Part shown: in pieces, positions 1 through 4,335 of the stretch
Numbering within the stretch: position 1 is the first letter of the stretch
Layout of the letters: every line of letters starts with the position of its first letter
From: an uncultured Fenollaria sp.
Lineage (GTDB): Bacteria; Bacillota; Clostridia; Tissierellales; Peptoniphilaceae
DNA: 6,471 bases
Direction of reading: 5' to 3'
Assembly: GCF_934202865.1 (NCBI RefSeq)
Contig: NZ_CAKPYL010000063.1
Coordinates: 1 to 6,471 of the forward strand
Program-made: the position numbers and the translations under genes
The notes under the pieces: generated by a model
Seen by the model: only the letters and a program-made list of their open reading frames with translations
What the model was told of the DNA's origin: nothing
The model's database searches: none

Positions 1-175
1 TATCAAAGACCACGCAGATATATTTTGGGTCGTAGTCAGCCTTAATCTTGTCAAGCATGTTTAAAAAGCCATAGATACCGTTAGTAAATATGCCTTTCTT
101 ATTACTCAATAATCTAATTGCATAAAAAGCTCTGTTAAGTAAGCTCGAACCGTCTATAATTACAAAATTTTCCAC
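1..175 (-). CDS. polA: DNA polymerase I, N-terminal 5'-3' exonuclease domain (partial, 3' end outside window)
   Basis: Only the first 58 codons are present; the gene runs off the left edge. Read from GTG at 175, the product starts MENFVIIDGSSLLNRAFYAI, followed by a KKGIFTNGIYGFLNML stretch and ending VVFD. This is the classic start of the 5'-3' exonuclease (FEN-like) domain of DNA polymerase I, which removes RNA primers and nicked strands in replication and repair. Asp8 (IDG) and Asp58 (VFD) match metal-binding positions of that family. An in-frame ATG lies two codons upstream (179-181), but it overlaps the Shine-Dalgarno AGGTGAT at 180-186, so GTG is preferred. A consensus promoter lies directly upstream. 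A stand-alone FEN-like exonuclease cannot be strictly excluded from the fragment, but the TNGIYGFLNML block is typical of PolA. Confidence 0.87.
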   Translation of the reverse strand, partial: MENFVIIDGSSLLNRAFYAIRLLSNKKGIFTNGIYGFLNMLDKIKADYDPKYICVVFD

Positions 176-179
176 TATC

Positions 180-186
180 ATCACCT
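180..186 (-). promoter_or_regulatory. polA ribosome binding site that decides the GTG start
   Basis: On the minus strand AGGTGAT is fully complementary to the 16S rRNA 3' end and sits 4 nt before GTG (173-175). It overlaps the alternative in-frame ATG at 179-181, which therefore cannot be well served by it. The same AGGTGAT-type site precedes the coiled-coil gene at 4564. Confidence 0.7.
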
Positions 187-192
187 GCTAAT

Positions 193-221
193 ATCTTAAC
201 ATTAAATGAGGTATTTGTCAA
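193..221 (-). promoter_or_regulatory. polA promoter
   Basis: On the minus strand, -35 TTGACA (216-221) and -10 TAAGAT (193-198) are separated by exactly 17 nt. The predicted transcription start near 186 coincides with the start of the ribosome binding site, giving a leader of only about 11 nt before GTG. This is inferred from sequence alone. Confidence 0.7.
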
Positions 222-229
222 TTAATTAA

Positions 230-346
230 GATCACGATGAATGGATTAATGGTGATGGTGTAGTCAATAAAAAAGACACAAAAAAATATCTATTGAGATT
301 TTTCTCCCCAATAGATATTATACAGCCTATAAAATCTCCCCAATAG
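230..346 (+). pseudogene. Fossil of a dockerin/EF-hand-like calcium-binding C-terminus
   Basis: The frame between stop codons at 227-229 and 344-346 has no in-frame ATG. It reads INGDGVVNKKDTKKYLLRFF and then SPIDIIQPIK. The N-G-D-G-x-V-N-x-x-D spacing followed by an LLR-type helix matches the calcium loop of type I dockerin/EF-hand repeats (D-x-N-G-D-G-x-V-N-x-x-D), with Trp where the first Asp would be. Without the second copy of the 32-bp duplication (335-366) the frame would end ...QPIK followed by TAA, a natural C-terminus; the duplication shifts it to SPQ-stop. No upstream coding part remains, because the polA promoter occupies that space. I read it as a decayed 3' end of a secreted or surface protein gene. 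The match is short, so chance is possible. Confidence 0.45.
281..319 (-). terminator. Intrinsic terminator upstream of polA (minus strand)
   Basis: Inverted arms at 285-295 and 309-319 (11 bp, CAATAGATATT and its complement) enclose a 13-nt loop with an inner AGA/TCT pairing. Read on the minus strand, the hairpin is followed by a T-run (284-280). It would stop transcription coming from the tRNA-Lys side before polA. The right arm lies inside copy 1 of the 32-bp tandem repeat, so copy 2 (341-351) offers a second possible partner for the left arm. Confidence 0.6.
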
Positions 347-366
347 ATATTATACAGCCTATAAAA
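303..366. repeat. Perfect 32-bp tandem duplication
   Basis: Two identical abutting 32-bp units, 303-334 and 335-366, begin TCTCCCCAATAGATATTATA and continue through CAGCCTATAAAA. No divergence between the copies suggests a recent slippage or unequal-crossover event. The unit contains one arm of the minus-strand terminator and the tail of the dockerin-like remnant. Its length is not a multiple of three, so it shifts that reading frame. Confidence 0.95.
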
Positions 367-414
367 TAAGTAGTAAGCTTTTAGCGAAAACACTATTTAT
401 ATATATTAATATAC

Positions 415-443
415 TTGACTTCATTCTTTAATTGATGTATAAT
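415..443 (+). promoter_or_regulatory. Consensus sigma-A promoter of a candidate small RNA
   Basis: TTGACT (415-420) and a perfect TATAAT (438-443) are separated by 17 nt. An A/T-only stretch (about 395-413) just upstream of the -35 could act as an UP element. The predicted start is near 451. No protein gene follows on this strand before a strong terminator about 50 bases downstream. Confidence 0.75.
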
Positions 444-450
444 TTGTAAT

Positions 451-530
451 AGATAGAGGGTGAGCAAGACCTCTATCAGTTGGTTATTTGTCATATGAAG
501 AGCTACATATGTAGCTCTTCATATTTTTTG
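451..530 (+). ncRNA. Candidate small RNA, about 80 nt, unrecognised family
   Basis: The region lies between a consensus promoter (415-443) and a perfect intrinsic terminator (493-529). The predicted transcript starts with an 8-bp hairpin, GATAGAGG (452-459) pairing with CCTCTATC (470-477), with the 10-nt loop GTGAGCAAGA. A single-stranded linker follows (about 478-492, rich in G and U) and then the terminator hairpin. This promoter, 5' stem-loop, linker and terminator layout is typical of trans-acting sRNAs. I do not recognise it as 6S, tmRNA, SRP, RNase P, a T-box or a known riboswitch. A 12-codon frame from GTG 460 exists but lacks a usable ribosome binding site. Function and targets are unknown. 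Confidence 0.6.
493..529 (+). terminator. Strong intrinsic terminator of the candidate sRNA
   Basis: A perfect 32-nt palindrome (493-524) forms a 14-bp stem ATATGAAGAGCTAC/GTAGCTCTTCATAT around ATAT and is followed by a T-run through 529. The T-run is on the plus strand, so the terminator serves rightward transcription from the promoter at 415-443. Confidence 0.88.
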
Positions 531-540
531 TATGTTAGCT

Positions 541-573
541 ATAAAAAAAGAAACGTGCAAATACACGTTTCTT
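541..573 (-). terminator. Intrinsic terminator of tRNA-Lys
   Basis: Read on the minus strand, AAGAAACGTG (573-564), a 6-nt loop, CACGTTTCTT (557-548) and then a T-run. It begins 3 nt past the encoded CCA of the tRNA. It faces the plus-strand terminator at 493-529, so the two transcripts converge and are both insulated. Confidence 0.85.
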
Positions 574-575
574 CT

Positions 576-651
576 TGGTGGACCATCAGGGACTCGAACC
601 CTGGACCCACTGATTAAGAGTCAGTTGCTCTACCACCTGAGCTAATGGTCC
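576..651 (-). tRNA. tRNA-Lys, anticodon CUU
   Basis: A complete 76-nt cloverleaf. The 7-bp acceptor is GGACCAT/ATGGTCC with discriminator A and an encoded CCA (576-578). The anticodon stem is ACTGA/TCAGT with loop CTCTTAA, giving anticodon CTT (616-618), which decodes AAG. The T-arm contains GGTTCGAGTCC. It has its own promoter and terminator, so it is a single-gene unit. No duplicated 3' end is seen nearby, so there is no sign of an integrated element here. Confidence 0.96.
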
Positions 652-665
652 AAAACTACCTTACT

Positions 666-694
666 ATTATACAACAATATTTTTGATTTGTAAA
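666..694 (-). promoter_or_regulatory. tRNA-Lys promoter
   Basis: On the minus strand, -35 TTTACA (689-694), a 17-nt spacer and -10 TATAAT (666-671). The predicted start near 659 leaves an 8-nt 5' leader before the mature tRNA end at 651, to be removed by RNase P. Confidence 0.75.
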
Positions 695-714
695 GGCTTT
701 TTTTAAAATTTCTT

Positions 715-764
715 AAAAAATTTTAATTTAGTTAAAAGAGACAATAAGGTCTCTTCTAACTAAA
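715..764 (-). terminator. rpsT terminator overlapping the stop codon
   Basis: Arms 749-764 and 727-742 form a 16-bp stem (TTTAGTTA..GAGAC type, with one G-U pair) around a 6-nt loop on the minus strand. A six-T tract (720-715) follows only after a 6-nt gap, so the poly-U part is imperfect. The stem includes the rpsT stop codon (760-762), so ribosomes finishing S20 would physically cover the hairpin. Confidence 0.7.
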
Positions 765-1023
765 CAGCCTTATTTAACTTATGAGTCAATCTACTCATCT
801 TTCTAGCTACTTTATTCTTGTGGAATAAGTTTCTTTGTTCTGCTTTCTTTAATTTTTTATCTATAACTTTAAGTGCTTCTCTAGCTTCATCTGTTTTGCC
901 TTCGTTAACCAATGATTCAAATCTCTTTATAAGGTTCTTAAGCTCAGTCTTTCTAGATTTATTTACTAAAGTTTTATTTTTAATAACTGATATTCTTTTC
1001 TTCGCAGATTTAATGTTTGCCAA
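760..1023 (-). CDS. rpsT: 30S ribosomal protein S20
   Basis: The 87-residue product starts MANIKSAKKRI and is Lys/Arg-rich and all-helical in pattern, with the family's ...HKNKVARKMSRL... segment near the C-terminus. The length equals that of E. coli S20. S20 is a primary binder of 16S rRNA in the small-subunit body. The start is TTG at 1021-1023, giving the expected Met-Ala-Asn start; GGAGGTGA (1029-1036) lies 5 nt upstream. A longer frame back to 1038 would swallow that ribosome binding site and is rejected. A UUG start is also known for E. coli rpsT, where it takes part in autogenous control; similar control here is inference. The gene is monocistronic, with its own promoter and terminator, and is divergent from selC. 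Confidence 0.96.
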   Translation of the reverse strand: MANIKSAKKRISVIKNKTLVNKSRKTELKNLIKRFESLVNEGKTDEAREALKVIDKKLKKAEQRNLFHKNKVARKMSRLTHKLNKAV

Positions 1024-1028
1024 TAATC

Positions 1029-1036
1029 TCACCTCC
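1029..1036 (-). promoter_or_regulatory. rpsT ribosome binding site deciding the TTG start
   Basis: GGAGGTGA on the minus strand is a near-perfect anti-16S match, 5 nt before TTG. A strong site paired with a weak start codon fits a message whose initiation can be tuned. Confidence 0.8.
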
Positions 1037-1054
1037 AAATTTCATAACATTGAT

Positions 1055-1083
1055 ATTTTACCATAAATTTATAGAAATAGCAA
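1055..1083 (-). promoter_or_regulatory. rpsT promoter
   Basis: On the minus strand, -35 TTGCTA (1078-1083), a 17-nt spacer and -10 TAAAAT (1055-1060) preceded by TGG, an extended -10 (TGn). The A/T-tract region at about 1086-1115, upstream of the -35, could act as an UP element. The predicted start near 1048 gives a leader of about 25 nt. Confidence 0.68.
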
Positions 1084-1140
1084 GACTTTTTTTAAATTTT
1101 TTTTATTTTTTCTAAAAATTGTCTTAATAATATAAAAAAC

Positions 1141-1169
1141 TTGTAAAATGACATTAATTATGCTATAAT
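1141..1169 (+). promoter_or_regulatory. tRNA-Sec promoter
   Basis: -35 TTGTAA (1141-1146), a 17-nt spacer and a perfect -10 TATAAT (1164-1169) preceded by TGC, an extended -10. The predicted start near 1176 lies a few nucleotides before the mature tRNA 5' end. Confidence 0.75.
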
Positions 1170-1179
1170 AGATAGGCTT

Positions 1180-1277
1180 GGGGGTAGATGAGTCCTGGTG
1201 GGCTCTCCGGTCTTCAAAACCGTGCATGTGGGGTTTGTAGCTTCATAGGTGTGTTCGATTCGCACATACTCCCGCCA
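1180..1277 (+). tRNA. selC: Selenocysteine tRNA, anticodon UCA
   Basis: This 98-nt tRNA has the hallmarks of bacterial tRNA-Sec. The anticodon loop CTTCAAA gives UCA (1214-1216). The D-stem has 6 bp, GAGTCC/GGGCTC, with a 4-nt loop. The variable arm is long (about 1224-1248), with a stem of about 7 bp. The T-arm is GTGTG-TTCGATT-CGCAC. The acceptor is 8 bp long (1180-1187 with 1266-1273), with one G-U pair and a G-A mismatch at the eighth position; discriminator G and CCA are encoded. The tRNA is charged with Ser, converted by SelA using selenophosphate from SelD, and delivered to in-frame UGA by SelB. No sel gene is in the window, so it stands alone with its own promoter and terminator. Its presence implies that the organism makes selenoproteins. 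Confidence 0.95.
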
Positions 1278-1282
1278 TATAT

Positions 1283-1313
1283 GATCAAACTAGTTTTAGT
1301 TTGATCTTTTTTT
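1283..1313 (+). terminator. tRNA-Sec terminator
   Basis: A 10-bp perfect stem GATCAAACTA/TAGTTTGATC (1283-1292, 1297-1306) with loop GTTT is followed by seven Ts. It ends one base before the -35 of the next promoter, which isolates selC from the mutase gene. Confidence 0.9.
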
Positions 1314-1314
1314 A

Positions 1315-1343
1315 TTGTTTATCTTCCCCATATGTATTATAAT
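1315..1343 (+). promoter_or_regulatory. Phospho-sugar mutase promoter
   Basis: -35 TTGTTT (1315-1320), a 17-nt spacer and a perfect -10 TATAAT (1338-1343). The predicted start near 1350 leaves a leader of about 16 nt. The ribosome binding site AAGGAGTG (1353-1360) is followed 5 nt later by ATG 1366. Confidence 0.7.
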
Positions 1344-1365
1344 ATAGATATGAAGGAGTGATTCA

Positions 1366-3426
1366 ATGAGTAAAATACTGAATTTCAAAAACAAAAACGA
1401 CGATCAAAACAAAAAAGATAATAAATCATATACAAAAACTATTACTACCAAGCCATACAAATTCACTTACGCTAATTACAAGAGCGGCCTTGTCCTTTCC
1501 TACTTATATGTCAATGACAAGTCTTATGAGGTGAAGAGCTATTACGAAGCTTATGAGCTTATGCTTAAGATTCTTTCTCATGATTATGGTGAAGCCATCT
1601 TAAAATATTTTGATGAAAATAATCTTTCATCTACTAAAAGCTCTGACTTTACTAGGCCATATAAGTTTATTAACGTCTACATCGAAACTAGGCTCGAAAC
1701 GAAAAAGCTACTTAAGATAATGGACGAGCTAGCAGAGCTTAGCGGCGCTGATTATTATTTGCTATCTAATAAGAAAAAGCTTAAAATTAACAGCACAAAC
1801 GAAAGATATATATCCTGGCTTAGCTACTTAAGCATTAGCGCTGAGGACGATGCTCTTCTTAAAAAGATGAGTGCAGATGAAATTAAAAACAATTTCGCAA
1901 GTGACCTTGTCTTTGGAACGGCTGGCCTTAGGGGTAAGCTTGGTCTCGGCACAAATATGATGAACGTCTACACTGTAAAGCTCGCTGCCAAAGCCATTGC
2001 CCTAGTTTTAAAAGAGAAATTTGATTCGCCATCTGTAGTCATCGGCTACGATACAAGGCACATGTCACGCGAATTTGCTCATCTTAGCAAAAACATCTTG
2101 ACAAATGAAGGCATTAAGGTCTATCTTTTTGATGAGGCATTGCCAACGCCTTTCGTGAGCTACGGCATAAGGCATTACAAGGCGTCCGCTGGGGTTATGG
2201 TTACTGCGAGCCACAATCCAAAGGATTACAACGGCTACAAGGTTTACAACGAGCACGGTTCACAAATTCTTGAGGAGATGGCTGAGCTTGTGCAAAATAA
2301 AATGAAGTCTGTAAACTTTGATAAAATCTCAATCACGGATAATAATGATAAATACTTAAAAATGATTGATGATGAGTTTTTTGACTCTTATTATAAGGAC
2401 CTCTACTCTATTAAAATGGAGGTAGACGTGGATAAAGGCTTAAATTTCGTCTACACACCTCTTAATGGTACTGGTCTTAAGCCTATTGTCAAGGTGATTA
2501 AGGACTTCGGCTTTACAAATTATCATATACCTAAAATTCAAGAAGAGCCTGACCCTGACTTTACTAGCTGCCCTTACCCAAATCCGGAGTTTAAAGAGGC
2601 ATTTAATGAGGCTATAAAACTCGCGAAAGAAAAAAAGGCCGATGCGATATTCGCGAGCGACCCTGACTGCGACAGAATCAATATGGCTGTGAAGAAAGAT
2701 GATGAATACGTGATTTTAGATGGCAACAGAGTCGGCGCCCTCATGCTTGACTTCATTCTTAGTCATACAAAGCCTGCAAAGACTTCGTATCTAGTTAAGT
2801 CCATCGTTACATCAGATTTTGCGAAAGCCATTGCCGAGGACCATGGCCTTGAATCAGCTGACGTTTTGACTGGCTTTAAGAACATCTGTAAGCTCGCTAA
2901 TGACTTTGAAACTGTGAGTGACAAGCACTTTTTCTTCGGCTTCGAAGAAAGCATCGGCTATGTATATAGAGATTTTGTAAGGGACAAGGACGCCGTTAAT
3001 GCCTTTATGGTGCTTATTCAAATGACTGCTTATTATAAAAAGCATGATATAAATATCTTGGACCATTTAAATAGTCTTTACAAGAACTACGGCTACTTCG
3101 TTCAAGCGCAAGAGTCAATAGTCTTCGAAGGACTTGATGGCAAGGACAAGATGGCAAGGATTATGGATGAGTTCAGAAATAATTATAAGAGTGAGATCGA
3201 TGGGCTTAAATTTATTAAGAGAGTCGATTACTTAAATGACGATACTGGTCTTGACAAGTCAAATGTGCTTAAGTACTACATCGATGACTACTCATGGATA
3301 GCGATTAGGCCATCGGGCACTGAGCCGAAGATTAAATTCTATTTCTCGATAAGAACGAAAAATGAAGACGAGGCAAAAATAGAATTAGATAGAATTAAAA
3401 ATATCGTTTTAGAAAAAATTAAATAA
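1366..3426 (+). CDS. pgcA: Phospho-sugar mutase (phosphoglucomutase type) with extra N-terminal domain
   Basis: A 686-residue alpha-D-phosphohexomutase family enzyme, cytoplasmic and Mg-dependent, most likely interconverting glucose-1-phosphate and glucose-6-phosphate for glycan and envelope precursors. The core (about 145-686) has FGTAGLRG (183-190), the catalytic phosphoserine loop TASHNP (280-285, Ser282), the metal loop DPDCDR (432-437), the sugar loop GFEESIGY (525-532) and the phosphate loop RPSGTEP (648-654), so it should be active. Family members are usually about 550-580 residues and begin near the Trp here at 151. The first 140 or so residues are extra: a polar Lys/Asn/Asp linker (1-30), then a compact segment of mixed strands and helices (about 31-135) that I cannot assign. 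ATG 1366 has a strong ribosome binding site and no later Met before the core has one, so the extension is probably translated. Phosphomannose or phosphopentose activity cannot be excluded. The gene is monocistronic and ends at a shared terminator. Confidence 0.92.
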   Translation: MSKILNFKNKNDDQNKKDNKSYTKTITTKPYKFTYANYKSGLVLSYLYVNDKSYEVKSYYEAYELMLKILSHDYGEAILKYFDENNLSSTKSSDFTRPYKFINVYIETRLETKKLLKIMDELAELSGADYYLLSNKKKLKINSTNERYISWLSYLSISAEDDALLKKMSADEIKNNFASDLVFGTAGLRGKLGLGTNMMNVYTVKLAAKAIALVLKEKFDSPSVVIGYDTRHMSREFAHLSKNILTNEGIKVYLFDEALPTPFVSYGIRHYKASAGVMVTASHNPKDYNGYKVYNEHGSQILEEMAELVQNKMKSVNFDKISITDNNDKYLKMIDDEFFDSYYKDLYSIKMEVDVDKGLNFVYTPLNGTGLKPIVKVIKDFGFTNYHIPKIQEEPDPDFTSCPYPNPEFKEAFNEAIKLAKEKKADAIFASDPDCDRINMAVKKDDEYVILDGNRVGALMLDFILSHTKPAKTSYLVKSIVTSDFAKAIAEDHGLESADVLTGFKNICKLANDFETVSDKHFFFGFEESIGYVYRDFVRDKDAVNAFMVLIQMTAYYKKHDINILDHLNSLYKNYGYFVQAQESIVFEGLDGKDKMARIMDEFRNNYKSEIDGLKFIKRVDYLNDDTGLDKSNVLKYYIDDYSWIAIRPSGTEPKIKFYFSIRTKNEDEAKIELDRIKNIVLEKIK

Positions 3427-3439
3427 TTTCGCATTATAA

Positions 3440-3470
3440 ATGGCTATGAAATCAATCATAGCCATCTTTT
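3440..3470. terminator. Shared hairpin between convergent mutase gene and sbcDC-like operon
   Basis: A 10-bp perfect stem ATGGCTATGA/TCATAGCCAT (3440-3449, 3456-3465) with a 6-nt loop is followed by CTTTT on the plus strand. It therefore terminates the mutase transcript. On the minus strand the following tract is TTATAA, a weak but possible terminator for the operon ending at 3483. Confidence 0.75.
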
Positions 3471-3482
3471 ATCTGTATTCAA

Positions 3483-3674
3483 TTAATCATCTATAAGCGC
3501 GTCTAGCTCTTCAAGTCTATCTATCCAAGCTAGCTCATCTTTCTTAGCTTGCTTCTTTACTTTTTTATGCTTAGTATCATTATCATCATTAAATAAAGAT
3601 ACTAGTAATACTATAGGAAAGAAGATTATCATAAATATGACTTTCACTAGTCCCATTAGCATCTTAATAATCAT
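3483..3674 (-). CDS. Small single-pass membrane protein, last gene of the split SbcDC operon
   Basis: A 63-residue protein of no recognised family. Residues about 8-28 are strongly hydrophobic (VKVIFMIIFFPIVLLVSLF region), forming one transmembrane helix close to the N-terminus. After it come an acidic NDDND patch, a basic Lys-rich stretch (36-45) and an acidic amphipathic tail (LEELDALIDD). No signal-peptidase site is evident, so it is probably a membrane-anchored protein with a cytoplasmic tail, given its positive charges. The start lies 4 nt after the stop of the ATPase C-half; GGAG (3685-3688) inside that gene plus AGG nearer the ATG could serve initiation. The tight spacing suggests cotranscription and perhaps coupling, but a shared function with the nuclease complex is only an inference. 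Confidence 0.72.
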   Translation of the reverse strand: MIIKMLMGLVKVIFMIIFFPIVLLVSLFNDDNDTKHKKVKKQAKKDELAWIDRLEELDALIDD

Positions 3675-3678
3675 AAAC

Positions 3679-4335
3679 CTACTTCTCCACTACTTCAGAA
3701 ACATTGTCGCGCTTAATTACTTCAAAAGTCTTGTCGCCAATGTTCGATAGGTATTTTGAGTGCGTAACCATAATTATCTGCCTATTGAAGCTTTCGCTCA
3801 CCTTGGATAAAAATTCGGCAACGTTGTAGATGTAATCTTCTGAAACGAATTTTGCTGGCTCGTCAAGCAGTATCGGTCCTTCGATCTTGGGATTGAAGAC
3901 TTCTATCATGGCGAAGCGCAGTGCAAGTGAGATGATGTCAACATAGCCCCCGCCTCTTTGCTCTTGCGGGTCGGTCATTATCTTCTCGCCATCTACCTCG
4001 TCTTCTAGGAAAAAGTCAACAGCGACCTTACCATTGATACTTTTCTCTTCAATAACGAACTTGCTTTGCGAAGCAAATATCTCGTGAAGCGCGCCCGTAA
4101 CCATATTCTCAATGCTCTTTATAGCTTGTTTTCTTGCGTAATCACTCGTCTTTTCTAAAAGAAGCTTAGTCTTTTCAAAGATCATGTTCTTCTCGTCAAG
4201 GCGCTCTGCCTCTTTCGCAAGCGAAGCTTTCTTCTCAAGAAGCATCTCTTTCTTGGTCTTGTCTTGCAAAATCTTGTTCTCTAGAGACTTATTAAATTTT
4301 TTAATTCTGTCAATCTCTAAAGCGTAATTATTCAT
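3679..4335 (-). CDS. SbcC/Rad50-like ATPase, separate C-terminal half
   Basis: A 218-residue protein corresponding to the C-terminal lobe of an SMC/Rad50-type ABC ATPase. Residues about 1-75 are a Lys/Glu-rich coiled coil. A signature-like segment QEQRGGGYVDIISLALR follows (124-140), standing where LSGGQ usually is. Next are Walker B ILLDEP (155-160, Asp158 and Glu159), a D-loop-like AKFVSED (161-167) and an H-loop IIMVTH (His192). There is no Walker A here; that motif is on the gene two upstream, so an active site needs both proteins. The ATG overlaps the stop of the coiled-coil gene in ATGAATAA. The nearest Shine-Dalgarno-like GGAG (4349-4352) is 13 nt away, so translation is probably coupled. 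Likely role: the ATP-driven partner of the SbcD-like nuclease in DNA-end processing. Confidence 0.88.
   Translation of the reverse strand: MNNYALEIDRIKKFNKSLENKILQDKTKKEMLLEKKASLAKEAERLDEKNMIFEKTKLLLEKTSDYARKQAIKSIENMVTGALHEIFASQSKFVIEEKSINGKVAVDFFLEDEVDGEKIMTDPQEQRGGGYVDIISLALRFAMIEVFNPKIEGPILLDEPAKFVSEDYIYNVAEFLSKVSESFNRQIIMVTHSKYLSNIGDKTFEVIKRDNVSEVVEK

Noticed and set aside
460..498. Possible 12-codon leader peptide GTG AGC ... ATA TGA inside the candidate sRNA
   Set aside because: The purine-rich GAGG is directly adjacent to the GTG with no spacing and is sequestered in the 5' hairpin. No regulated gene follows the terminator.
818..1066. Plus-strand 82-codon open frame antisense to rpsT
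   Set aside because: It is the mirror of the S20 gene, with no ribosome binding site. The hydrophobic look comes from reading Lys-rich codons backwards.
576..1277. tRNA-Lys or selC as attachment site of an integrated element
   Set aside because: Both tRNA genes are intact with CCA, and no copy of either 3' end was seen elsewhere in the window. No integrase is present.
2065..3066. Several 60-70-codon minus-strand frames inside the mutase gene
   Set aside because: They lie fully within a conserved enzyme gene with intact motifs, have no ribosome binding sites and show no recognisable proteins.
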